Shown piece by piece: positions 24,350 to 35,513 of a stretch of 64,000 nt of DNA. Numbering within the stretch: the first letter of the stretch is position 1; each line of letters begins with the position of its first letter. The notes beneath the pieces are model-generated. The model did no database searches, was not told where the DNA came from, and saw only the letters and a program-made list of their open reading frames with translations. Position numbers and translations under genes: made by a program. Origin of the DNA: Oikopleura dioica (lineage: Eukaryota; Chordata; Appendicularia; Copelata; Oikopleuridae); assembly GCA_907165135.1 (NCBI GenBank), contig OU015567.1, forward strand, positions 15,443,001-15,507,000, written 5' to 3'.

Positions 24350-24612
24350 ATTGCTACCTCGTCAATTACACGTACTATCCTGTTCTCTGAAAACTAACGC
24401 CTTAGCCTGTCTCTGGTAGATGCTTGTTAGAATCAAGCATTTCGTATTTCTTTCTATCTCGCTTTAATTTTTATCGCTCCTATTTGATTTGCATTTTTTT
24501 TACTTTTCACTGTGAAATAATTGACTTGTACTCTTACTTATCATGATTCCACTGTTTTCTTCCGAATTTATATCTTCCTTTGAAAAAAAATCTTTACTTT
24601 TCAAATCCAAGT

Positions 24613-26571
24613 ATGATACGGGGATGTTCCCATTTACGTCGATTTCGTATGCAATTCAACACTTCGGTTTTATCCGCCAGTTCAAAAGCCCCTACTCTTC
24701 TTGAAAATGAAGGGATCTTTTTCCACGGTCAATCCATCGATGGCGCTACTTCTTCAGTTTCCACTTTTGCGCCTAAGCTCTTTGAGACAGAAATAAAAAA
24801 TGTCCAGCTTGTATCTGCTGGAATTGGCTTCTCCGTGATTCTGGCAAACGGAGAGCTCTACGGCTGTGGGCTGAATACTTCTGGACAACTTGGGTAAGAG
24901 ACTTGCCAAAAGAATGAAAATTAAATTCTTTAAGATTTCAGGGGTACTCTAAATATCACGCGGAAAAGCTCGAATCTGAAGTGAAAAACTTGGAAATCGT
25001 CAAAACTCTTAGCAAAATAAAAACGTCGAAGCTTCCTTCAAGTCAGATTATTTCGATTTCCGCGGGTCGCCAGCACTTTGGCTTTGTAACGGACACTGGA
25101 AAGGTGCACCTTCTTGGGTCAAATCGAAGTGGTCAATGTGGAAGAAGAGTGAACTTTGATGAAAGCTCTTTTGAGCGACCAACAGAGTTTGTTTTCGACA
25201 CAGCGGTTCGTTTCGGATCTCCAGCCGTCAAAATATCATGCGCGTTTGACTCAACCTTGGTCTTGCTAGAAAATGGAAGGGTTATTTCATTTGGTAATGG
25301 TTGGGACGGACAGCTAGGAAGAGGCGACTTTGTTTCCGACCACAGTCCGAACTTTGTCGATTGCGAAGAGCGTTTTGTTGATATTGATTCTTGTGCCGAC
25401 TGGACTCTTGCGAGAACGGAAGATGGGCGAATTTTCGGCTGGGGAAATAACGAATACAATCAGATTTCATGTAAAAAACAATCAGGCAACCCCAGTTCTT
25501 ATGTGTTCTTTTAGCGCAAGAAGTTGATCGAATCGGCAAGCCACAAGAGATCTTCTTTGACGAGTTCTTCGAAAACATCAAAGTCCTCAAAATCGCGTGC
25601 ACATCAAGTCAAGGCTTTGCACTTGTCGAATCTGATGTTAAAACTGGCACAGCTCTGTATAGCTGGGGCTACGGATTTCATAATGATGTCTCCACGGAAC
25701 CGACGACTAGAAAATATCCACAAGAGATTGCGCTCGATGTCAATATCAAGGTAAATGAGTATAATTCGATACTTTATCTTACTTTCCATAGAATATTTTC
25801 GGAGGTGTTAATGCTCTGGCAGTTCTCACGGAAAATGATGATCTTCTAACTTTTGGCAAAAACGAAAAAGATGTTCTCGGCCATTTGAACCGCGGAAATC
25901 TCGCAGAATACATCATCGAAACTCCAAAGACGATTTCCCAAGTGGCGATCGGCCTGAATCACGTCATTATAGCTGGCAGCAAAGAAACGAAAAAGGTTGA
26001 ATCAACTTTCAGCCATCAAGTTGTTGAAGATAGCACTCCGATACAAAATATAATTGAAGCTGAAATCGCTGCTGTTATGGAAAATGACTCTACCTCGACG
26101 CCAACTGAAGACATAAAGAATAATTCTCAAAAGAAAGATGCTCCTGAAAAGCCTGTCAAGGAAGATCTGCAAGAGAAACGTGGATATCAGGGCAAAAACT
26201 TTGACCCCAACTTCAAAAAATTCGCCAAGCCAGCTCCTCAAGAAGATGCTCCAAGAAGAGGCTACGTGGGCAAAAACTTTAACCCGAACTATAAATCGGA
26301 TCCGATTAAAGTCCACCATAACCCCAAAACATATCATAAACAGGGAAAGAACTTCGACCCCAACTACAAGAAGAAATTCAACCAGCCACCTTCTGAATAT
26401 GGATACAAAGGCAAAAACTACGACCCGGACTATCATCTTAAGAAAAAGCAGCAGCGAGAAAATAAAAATAATCCTCACTTCAAACAATCTTCTGAAAGTT
26501 CAACTGAAAGCTTTGGTTATAAAGGGAGAAACTACGACCCGGATTACTATAAAAAGAAATATCAAAAATAA
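24613..26571 (+). CDS. rcc1l: RCC1L-like protein with C-terminal GKNFDPNY repeats
   Basis: Exons 24613-24893, 24935-25470, 25515-25750 and 25792-26571 give 610 residues. The start has an Arg-rich mitochondrial-type presequence (MIRGCSHLRRFRMQ). RCC1 blades run to about residue 460, with GLNTSGQLG, GSNRSGQCGRRV, NGWDGQLGRGD and GWGNNEYNQIS. The GQCGR pattern resembles RCC1L (WBSCR16), a mitochondrial factor tied to mitoribosome assembly and fusion in other animals. From about residue 500 follows a tail of five units with the core G-[YK]-x-G-[KR]-N-[FY]-[DN]-P-[DN]-[FY]. The tail is not part of the family that I know. The second exon starts after TAAG at 24934 rather than the nearby TTTCAG, because only that keeps the frame. 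Confidence 0.85.
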
Positions 26572-26942
26572 AAGAAATTCGTTGACATAAATAATACTTT
26601 TGGAAGTAGAATGCTTATAAGCTCATATTTCCGCCGTCTTTTTCTTTTTCGAAGCATGGGCATCTTATCAGGATTATTCAGTGATGAGCATATTTTGAAA
26701 TTATTTTATTACATGTCCGTCAAATATTTGCATCTTGCTTTTCAGAAATCGTCTTCATTCTTTGCATTTTGTTATTCTTTATGATCGTCATTCTGGCAAG
26801 AAATCTTCCTTCTCGAGTCATCCCTGTACTTTCTGTAGAAGGCGATACTCGGAAAGGCTAATGTTAGACTCAAGGCAGCCATAACGTAGTTCATCGTTGC
26901 GTATTCTCCATTTTTGAGACTTATCCAGTTCGAAAAGAATAG
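26572..26942. other. Convergent intergenic region
   Basis: Shared 3' flank of the plus-strand RCC1L-like gene and the minus-strand transporter. No gene seen. Confidence 0.45.
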
Positions 26943-28970
26943 TTATTTTGCTTTTTTGAATTTTTTCGAACTTTGGTTGAAGTCTAAAATGGGAATCAAA
27001 AGCAAAGTGAACGGCTGGATCAGAACAGAAATAGAGCCAAAAACGAAACTATAAAAATAAGGGATGAAAATGTCTTATCAACTTTACCCATAAACATTTT
27101 GTGGAAAAAGATAAAAATATGCCGGGTTCCACATGACTCCGAAAGCTCGGCCAATATTGTGGAGAATGCAAGACCTGAAAATTTCAATACCTATTTGCGA
27201 GTAATTTCTCAACTTACGCCATCGCTAGGTCCTTATCTCTTTGCGCCTGAAGAAAACTACTGGCAGATAGCATGATCGCACTGGTGATGAAAGATGTTCC
27301 AAGACCAAATGCATCTCCTTTTTGTGAGCCATTTTTGTTCATGAATTTCCGGCACAAGTCACAGTACATACCAGGAAGAAGACCGCAAAACAAGAAAATG
27401 AAGGCCAATTGACTCTTTATCAGGGATATTTTCGAGGAAAAGACTTGTCTTGCCATAATTTACAGTAGTTGAAATTGAAGTCCTGTCCTGACGTTTGTTG
27501 ATTGCAGCATTGAATCCAGCTGGATCATCGTCGCCGGCAACCCATTCAGGCCATCCACTTCCTTTAAAAGCCCTTGTCAAATCCCTTGAGACAAATCTTA
27601 CCGAGCCAGCCAAGATAAGATCCTCGTCTCATCGTCAAGCCAGCATGCCCAAGAAACAAAATGTAAAAGTTAAGATTCTTCAGAACATCCTTTATCGTGT
27701 ACGTTTCCTCGGAAATATTCCCTGCTTTGTCGTCTTCTTTTGTTTCTATTGAGTATTCTGAGTAAATTTCTTGGCCGCGGATCTTCCGGATGATGAAGGA
27801 GTTCTCGAACAGAGAGTACTCAGTATTTGTGGCTATCTTCAAAGGCATCGAGTTTGGCGTCCAGAGAACGAGCTTGCGAAGGGTTTGAATTTAAAATGCA
27901 CAGGAATCTTAATGAAATCTTAATGCGCACAATAAATTGCAAACCCATCCTTAATCACCGTTATGACAGCAGCACCGAGAGCCCAAACTTTGAAAATAGT
28001 GAAAACACCGACATCTAAGTTATCTTAGATTTGATTAACACAAAAGTGATCTCTAGAATACTCTTTAGAATAGCACTTTATTGATTAACCATAGCCATAA
28101 TTATATTGATAAGCAGTCCAACGGATCCACCAGCACCAAACGCCGATGACAGTGCTAAAAAGTTCGCCTTGTGCGTGAAACGGAGTTGTACCTTGCAAAA
28201 TTGACAATTTTATCGTTGGTAGGGCCAATGCCATTTTAGCATTGACGATGTGGTTGGAAACTCCTCCCGCAGCCATCAGCGGCCAAGCTGCCCAAATAAG
28301 GTCTATGTTGCCTTCGACGAAAATCATTAAGGTGAAGCCCGTCGTTACTAGTGCCCCCGAAATAATCCGAGAGGGAATAAAGCCGAATTTGTCGATGATG
28401 ACCCCGAGAAGAAGGGCCGTAACGGCATAAGAAACATTTGATATCGTGTAAATATTGTTGAAAAGTCTGTCTCGATCGCTACAATCTTCGTCTCCTGTTA
28501 CTGTGTCATTCGTACAGTACTTGGAATCGTAATGTTTGATGTCTTTCAGAATCGCTGTTATTTGTCCCTATCGCTGATTTTCCAAAATTCTTGTTGAGTC
28601 TTTATAATGAAAATCAACCCTTGCCCAGGACAACCAAAGTCCATTAATGAAGAAAGTTTCCAAGACACAAACTCTGTTCACGGTTGAAATTTAAGCTGTT
28701 GAACAGCTGCTTTTCTCTAAATTCAATGAAAATGGTAGTTTCAATCCGATCATAACGCAGCATAAATTCCCTACAATGGTTTTCGAAGACATAATTTTTC
28801 TTCGAAATGATTTTGAAACGGACGATGGACTCGGTGAGCGGCTTTATGTACCTGCGGGAATAGTAAAGGCAGAACAAAAGAATTGCAACTGGCTCTTCAA
28901 ACGTTAACTTGACGCAATTCGTTTTGAAATTTCCGGATGAAAATTTGTAATTTACGGCGTTTTTTATCAT
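26943..28970 (-). CDS. slc43: SLC43-like major facilitator transporter (with apparent frameshift)
   Basis: Multi-spanning membrane transporter; SLC43 proteins carry large neutral amino acids or nucleobases. Exons read on the minus strand from ATG at 28970: TM1 (VAILLFCLYYSR) joins after an intron to VCVLETFFINGLWLSWA; then come HYDSKYC and an acidic loop, LLLGVIIDKFGF, WPLMAAGGVSNHI, a long central cytoplasmic segment and further TMs. The stop is at 26943-26945. The signature order NGLW, LxxG..DKFG and GGxSNH fits SLC43. Between GLWLSWARLIFIIK and ILKDIKHYD the frame slips by one base near the A3 run at 28561-28563. The ATG lies 13 nt after the potassium channel stop. The exact exon list is not resolved. 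Confidence 0.7.
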
Positions 28971-28982
28971 AATTCATTTATT

Positions 28983-31494
28983 CTAAGTTTTGGCAGATTC
29001 GATGGGTTGCATGAATTCTTGGCTTTTCATAAGTCCTTGAAGAGCGTATTCCCAGTTTTCTACGATAAGGTACGATAATTTTAGCGAGAAATTATTAATC
29101 GTCAGAATTACTTTTTGCACAAGTTGAAGTCCGGCAGTGTTGAGACTTTCGTTACTGTCGTCAATATACGGAAGCTAGAAATAGATGCAAATAATTGTTT
29201 GAATGCGAAGACGAACCTGTCTTGTAAAGCGAATGTTCATTCTTGCTCTTTCGGCGCCAGGAGAAGAAATATAAAGAGTACCTCGAAATTTAAACAACGA
29301 GATTCAAAAATTAAAACAGCGATAACGACAGAGATGATAGGAGTTCTATCATACCTTCAAACGAGTACGCCAGCTCCTAAACAGTCAAACTCGAATTATT
29401 ACCGTCATCACTGATCAATGTCACCTGGCTACCACCAAGTGGATTGACCGACCCTTCGCCAACTCTTCGTTTTTGTCGGTTCACACTTATTACAATCTTC
29501 ATTCAAAATTATCGATAAAATTTCACCTGTAAGCATTTAGCTCATCTTCAAACTCAGTGAGAATTTCTTGGACGTGAACTTTTTGAACTAATTCGCTGAT
29601 TTTCGCGGCTTCATGCGATTGCTGCATCCATTTCTCCGAAAAACGCCGTTTGATCTAAAAGATCGATCTTTATTGGCATTCATTTGCATGAGAACCTTCA
29701 TGTAAAGCTCAGCGTAAATGTAGTTATTGAAGATTTCGTTGATAAGCGGGGCTAAGCCACCAATATAAGCGAGTCCAAAGAAGATCCACATAAGCACCAT
29801 GAATCTGTAGATTACGAAGATCAAGGAATCTTTGAAAGACGGAGTTATGTCTCCAAAACCAACAGTTGTTAGCGAGATAACGACAAAATAGAAAGCATCG
29901 AGGAAAGTTCTATTTTCGATGAACTTGAACAGAACGGCGGGAATGAACATCGTGATGACCATTCCAACCAGCGTGTAGAGCAGAATTAGCTGCGATTTCT
30001 TTTTGTCACTCAAAGCGCCATTTTCTTTCGAAAAAGAAATATTCGAACAGACTCGCAGATTTTGCCAAGCAAAAAATTGAAGAAGGGAACGCTGGTAAGA
30101 GCATAGAACATGGAAAAGAGCTTCCCTCCTTTTGTCGTCGGATATACATCTCCGTAGCCTATCGTAGTTCCAACAACGCCGGCGAAAAAGAAAGAGTTTC
30201 GAAAGACCCAAATGTCGGGGCATTGGACGATGAGATTGTTGTGGTCATCGATGTAGCTCTCAATCTTCGAAATGGCGGGATGAGTCTTTTCTTTTGGCTT
30301 GGCGGGTTCAGTGCTGTTTCTCTTCTCGAATTGATTCTTGCTGTTTGCCTTGGGTGCAAGTGAAAACAACGAAGACTTTTGGAGAAAAAAATTTAGCTGT
30401 CTTCACTTTTCCTGAAGCTCCTCGAGCGCAGCAATAATCGCTTCTTTAGAGTTGATTTCAAGCTTTAAATTTTCAATGTCAAAGTCTTTTCCGTCAATAA
30501 TCTTTTCGCACTTCGCTTTTTCTTCTTCCAATAATTTTTCAAGGGAAAATCCATTCGATTCATATACCTTCACTTTTTTCTCCAACAATTCCATCTTCAG
30601 AATAAACTCATTCGATCAGGAACAGAGAAGGTCAACAAACCTGTGACTTGTAGAACTGATGAAGCTGTTTGACCACATTTTCATTGATTTCATTAGCAAT
30701 TTTTGCTTGAAATTTACGTCTTTTTGCATTGACCGCCTTATTCTTTGATTTTGGCAGTTGATCGCTGTTATAAATAGTGTAGGGTTCACTTGAGACGACT
30801 TCCATCTGGAGAACCTCTGGCTCGCCGCAAGGATCTTTGTCGATTCCTTCCAGTAAGTCCTCCTTTTTCAATGGCCCGTTGACTGAATCATGAATCCTCT
30901 GAAAGTCAACTTCCAGGCTGGAACAGTTTTCGCTCTTGTCCTTGATCACCAAGTGCGCCTTGCTCTCGCTCGACACCAGGTCATAATACCTCAAGCTCAA
31001 CCCGGCGACATGTTCTCTTGAGATTGGAAAGCGCACGCGGATCGCAACAGTTTCTCGAAACGCCAAGCCAAACGTCACATTTTGCTGCTTTGAATTCAGC
31101 TTAGCAAAACCTACTGCATCCCTTCTTCGTCGAGTTTTGTTTCTATCGTCGTCTACGGGCAAGAAATGGCCATCATCACTGGAGTGATCCTGGTCGGTGA
31201 TATGACCGATTCTTTGTGCTTTGAGATACGCTGTGTTTGGTTAAAATGCTCTTTAAAAATATCGAAGATGCATTTTTATAACCGTTCCGTCATGCGCTTT
31301 TCTTAGCTTCTCCTCGACCATTTGACATGTTTTTTTTCAAGTGGCCTTTCGATGGCCATAAAGCATGCACCTCCCATTAAAACATAGGCTATGTAAACTG
31401 CAAAAACCCATCCAATGTCTTTTAGTGTGGATAGCCTTGAGCCGGCCAAGGAAAGCCGCCTATATTTTCCATTTCTCTTTCGTAAAAGAACCAT
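28983..31494 (-). CDS. kcnk: Two-pore-domain potassium channel (K2P), apparent frameshifts
   Basis: Leak potassium channel. From ATG at 31494: basic N-terminus, TM1 (GWVFAVYIAYVLMGGACFMAIERP), a very long segment before the first pore, pore 1 with TTIGYGDVYPTTKGG (about 30150), TM2-TM3 and pore 2 with TTVGFGDITP (about 29850), TM4, then a helical tail ending ...QPIESAKT with stop at 28983-28985. Pore helices WVFRNSFFFAGVVG and FYFVVISL are as in K2P proteins. The frame slips near the A8/T8 run at 31330-31337, between 30020 and 30045 (A5 at 30031), and again near 29650. These may be assembly errors in homopolymers or real decay. The TM1-pore1 segment (about 300 residues, including 30632-31162) is far longer than the usual cap. 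Confidence 0.75.
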
Positions 31495-31538
31495 TTTCAA
31501 CTTGTTAAGAAAAAAAGTAACCTTTTTTCTAATCAACT

Positions 31539-34500
31539 TTATCTGAAGTATTCCCACTGCCTTTGATTAGAGGTTTTAATTTCATGTTCTGCCATCGTTT
31601 GATTACTTTTTTTAAGAGGCTTAGTTTTTCGTGATTTATTAGGGGTATCTCTCAAACTGTCCTGTGATCGCTGACGGAGATGATAGTTGTTCATCCACAA
31701 ATCGGCGAAACCGCCTGAAAAAACTCAATGTTATCAAATTCAATTCGAGCTCCCCCTCTATGATTCGCAAACTATGGCTGAAAATAACTATTGTCTAGCT
31801 TCTATGGCTCTAATTCGGTGAGTACAGTATTAAAATTGTTACCTCCAGGAGCTGGAATAGGCTGAAACATCTTTCAAGTGGTTTTTATTTTATTTCTCTC
31901 AAGAAAAGTTAGAAATCAAGCCGATGTTCTTGGCCGCCAAGGCTAAGCAAAAACTCATCAGCCATAAGTGTGTGCTCATGTCTACCCGAAAATGACCAGG
32001 AGATTTGAGTTCGTCCAATTCAATGATAATATTGGCAGCATTGGCAACACAATTTTATAGATCGACATAGACTGAAACGATCCAGTAGAGCATGACTTGA
32101 ATATATGAAGATTGAGAAGAGGTAAGAATTTTATTATACGGAGGTCGGAAACAGTGCGGTCATCATGAATCTGGTGAACTTTTCTAGTTAGTGCAAATAA
32201 GTTGAATTAACAAGAGTCCACAGAAATTGAGGATCGTTTTCATCGAATGGAACAACTTTGATTGACTTCATATGGTCTTTCTCTCCTCTCCAAGCAAGTT
32301 CTTTTCCTTTGATAAAGATTTTTAATTATATTTTTTTTAAAAAGTGCTACCTTGACTGTTGGTGACTGTTGCCTTTATCCACCAATCTTCGCAATCCGCC
32401 ATCTAAAAAATTACGATGCCCGGCTTTTTAACTTGAATTATTTACGTTGCATGCTTTTTGAAGCTTCCAAACTTGCGAAAAACCATCTCTTCCGATTTCA
32501 TGGTGTTTCACTTGGTCTCCGATGTCAATCATTTCTGAGAAAAATTTTCCTTTTCTTCAACGATGACTATTTAACAAACCTTTTGCAAAACTTGCTCGAC
32601 AATCTTTCCCTCCGCAGCCATGCGTATTGATAAATTACTCGTTCAATTTGTAAGTCGGTTCAATTTCAAGATGATGAACTTCGATCTCAGGTGTTGTCAG
32701 CATATATGGAAGGTAGAGGTTTCCGCAGGTTACAGAGAACTAAAACTCATTTCATCAACTGAATATGCTCGGGGATTATTTAACCTCTTTGTTATTATTG
32801 TTAATGAACCCAACAAGCTGGTTATAAAAGCATCTCGGCCCATCCTCCATCTCGATGCAAACATCCTCACAATCCATATCATAGCAAGTATTCGTTACAG
32901 GTGGTAATATTTCGCAGAGATCGCCTGTTATATCTTCCGGGCACTTATTTCGAAAAATCAATGGGGTAATGGTATACATCGGGGCGGCGCCGCTCGCTCG
33001 ATCCGCGCTCCGCAAGAACCTATTTTCACGAGGCCGTAAAATCTGAACGGATCGAGATTTTTCGAGATTTAAACAGATTCGGAATCCTCAAAGTCTCTTC
33101 TACAAACTGATCGAAAATTATAACAATTTTCAAAAGAAACAATGTGAAAAGTGCCAGTTTCCTTCAAATGACATTTTCTCCTGAATTTCTCATCCAAATT
33201 TTTTGAAAATTAGACTGTCTTGTAGAGAATCGTCAGCTCTACAATTCCTGTTTTTCAGATTTCTGTTTTAAGCTTTTATTAATTTTACATCGCAATTTGT
33301 AAAGAGCGCTACTTCTTCTCGCGCCTCTCCGCTGCATATTTCTCGCGCCGCGCTTGGTTTGAAGCTAGAAGACATAATTTTTGAAAGCCTAAATGAAAAT
33401 TCTGAAAAACAGAAATTGTAGAGCTGACGATTCTCTACAAGACAGTCTAATTTTCAAAAAATTGGATGAGAAATTCAGGAGAAAATGTCATTTGAAGGAA
33501 ACTGGCACTTTTCACATTGTTTCTCTTTGAAAATTGTTTTAATTTTCGATCAGTTAGTAGAAGAGACTTTGAGGATTCCGAATCTGTTTAAATCTCGAAA
33601 AATCTCGATCCGTTCAGATTTAACGGCCTCGTGAGAAATAGGTTCTTGCGGAGCGCGGATCGAGCGAGCGGCGCCGCCCCGATGTATACCATTACCCTTA
33701 AGGTGGTAGATATCAAGAAAAAAAATTTCCATTTTTTTGCCTCAAACTTTTTCTACGAATAGTTTCGAGTTTTAAGCAAAAACTTTTTGATTGGACCACG
33801 TGATTTTTCACAAAATCGCCTCTAACATTTCGAAATTTGTCCATTTCATAAAAAATCGACTTATTTTTAGTTATCAAGAATGATAATTGTCCCAAAAACA
33901 TAAATAAAAACCCCTGAAAACATTTTTAAAATGATTTTAACACCGCTGAATTAAAATTCAAAAGTTTAAATTTTCGTCGAAAAACGCGAAAATTAGGAAA
34001 TCGACTTTTTCTTTAAAAATTTCTGAAATCAAAATTTCTGGCCTCCATAGGATCTAGACAAGGGTCTTATCTTACTTCTCAGAAGAAAATATATTTCGCC
34101 CTTTAGAAGGGTTTCGAGAAAAGTCTGCCAAGAAAATGGTCATTTTTAGCGATTTCCGAATTTTCAACGCCATTTTTTACGATTTTTCTCTTGGAAATTT
34201 AGAGATCGGCCTTCCATAGGCATGAGATAAGGGCCTCAACCCTTTATTAAAACAAAAATCATAGGTCACTATGTTACGATTGGGAGAAAAGTCTGCCAGA
34301 AAATCCCAATTCTTGATATCTACCTCCTTAAACTATGAAAAGATATTCACAAAAAATATTTAAAGATTTTACCCAAAAGATGGTGAATTTGTTGATGGTT
34401 TCGTTGTTGTCGTCGCTAACGTTGTTGTTGTGGAAAGGTTCATATCTTTCATACAGAGGCAATTGAACTTGTGTCCGTAGCGTTTTTTAAATGAGGTAGA

Positions 34501-34898
34501 AATTGAGACAAAATGAAAAAATTACTGTTAATTTTGCAAAAGGTTTTCCCACTGGATTTGATTTGTATGACCGGAACTCTGTTTTTATCTTCGTGGTCAA
34601 AAAGTCGCAGTCAATTGATTTCGTGGCATCAATATGATTGCTAGGAACAGGAGCTTCCAAATTGAGGCCATCATTCAACCAAAAATGAGCTTTTTTCTCT
34701 TAGGTTAAGTACCCCATCCAAATTTTTTCGTCAGGACATTTTCCCCAAAGAAAATCTTTGATAAACTCTACTTTTTCAACAGACTCTATCTGAAGTGGTT
34801 TGTCTTGGCGAGATTCGCAGAAATCTACGCAACTATCCCAAGACATCTCTGATGATGAGCTGCTACATTCATCAAGTGCATGTGACGCGGCATTATCT
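31539..34898 (-). CDS. C-type lectin / EGF membrane protein, probably broken
   Basis: Minus-strand fragments read in order. First, a C-type lectin-like domain (34529-34898) with WDSCVDFCES, IWMGY, HFWLNDGLNL and CDF. Next, its end plus a Thr-rich linker (34368-34470: KFNCLC, then TTTTLATTTKPSTN). Then an EGF-like exon (about 32790-32950: CPEDITGDLC, CYDMDCEDVC). More extracellular exons follow (32250-32720), then a TM segment (LWLMSFCLALAA, about 31960) and a basic cytoplasmic tail ending at 31539. An in-frame TAA at 34700-34702 interrupts the lectin domain. I find no signal peptide or start upstream. The intron between linker and EGF exons carries two mobile elements. The stop is 45 nt before the potassium channel start. 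Confidence 0.6.
32964..33697. mobile_element. Large fold-back (inverted-repeat) element
   Basis: Two near-perfect arms, about 32964-33262 and 33400-33697, are reverse complements. They begin GGGTAATGGTATACATCGGG and share a GC-rich block (GGCGGCGCCGCTCGC). The central spacer is about 140 bp. No coding capacity. It directly abuts the TTAA element at 33698 and lies in the lectin gene's intron. I could not define a target duplication. Confidence 0.8.
33698..34331. mobile_element. TTAA-bounded miniature element
   Basis: Ends TTAAGGTGGTAGATATCAAG at 33698 and CTTGATATCTACCTCCTTAA at 34331, complementary with one mismatch. Both are flanked by TTAA, as expected for piggyBac-like insertion. 634 bp, AT-rich, no coding capacity. 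Confidence 0.75.
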
Positions 34899-35248
34899 CT
34901 GAAATTTCAGTGCCTTAATTGCTCCAGAAAATTTTATTTAAATTATTCAATATTTCAAAAACAAATTTTTAACCTTGTATAAAAAGCTTCAGCGGAATAT
35001 AAAAAATGAGAAAAATCTCATTTCAGAAACAAATGATTTTCTTGAAAAGAGAAACGAGTTTTTATTCAAAAAAGAAAATTTGAATTTTCATAAAAATAGA
35101 CCGCATTATGCGAGTGAGTTTTTAAAAGTTTTTGGTCATTTGGTATTTACTTGTTCCTGGTTTCTTTTCAGAATAATTCATTTTTAATGAATTTGAAATT
35201 TCATATTGGTTGTCTGAGGGTAGTCCTTGTCTGGAATTCCATTCTTAC
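34899..35248. other. AT-rich region between lectin fragment and SL cluster
   Basis: No lectin start, signal peptide or other gene seen on either strand. The frames present are short and low in complexity. Confidence 0.4.
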
Positions 35249-35288
35249 CTGTCAGACAATCGAAATCAAAGTCAAAAATGGGATGAGT
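35249..35288 (-). pseudogene. Diverged spliced-leader RNA copy
   Basis: A 40-nt match to the SL exon with about four substitutions (GAGTCC is GACTTT, CTAACAG is CTGACAG) and an intact GTAAG donor. The sequence after the donor diverges at once and lacks the terminal hairpin seen in the intact copy. The upstream flank resembles that of the other SL genes. Either a variant SL gene or, more likely, a decayed one. Confidence 0.65.
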
Positions 35289-35437
35289 AAAGAGAAGGGG
35301 TGCTCGATTTCGAGGACGTTTCGCTTCTGCACGCTCCCTTCGGCCTATTTTCAGAAAAACGCGCGGTAGAGGGCGCGTTTTTTCAAACTGGGAAGATCCA
35401 TTTTGAGTTTCATTCGAGTATTTTCTCTCCTATGGGG

Positions 35438-35513
35438 GAGTGGTCCGAGCTCGCCTGTACTGCAATAGCGAGTCAACCCGTGAGAAGAGCGGAGCAAGCC
35501 CCTAACTGCATCC
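35438..35513 (-). pseudogene. Truncated U2 snRNA (3' portion only)
   Basis: Matches the 3' 76 nt of the U2 gene at 40846-41033, with a few substitutions. It breaks exactly where a fold-back element begins (GACGCGCC at 35514). The 5' portion with the branch-site recognition sequence is missing. Confidence 0.85.
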
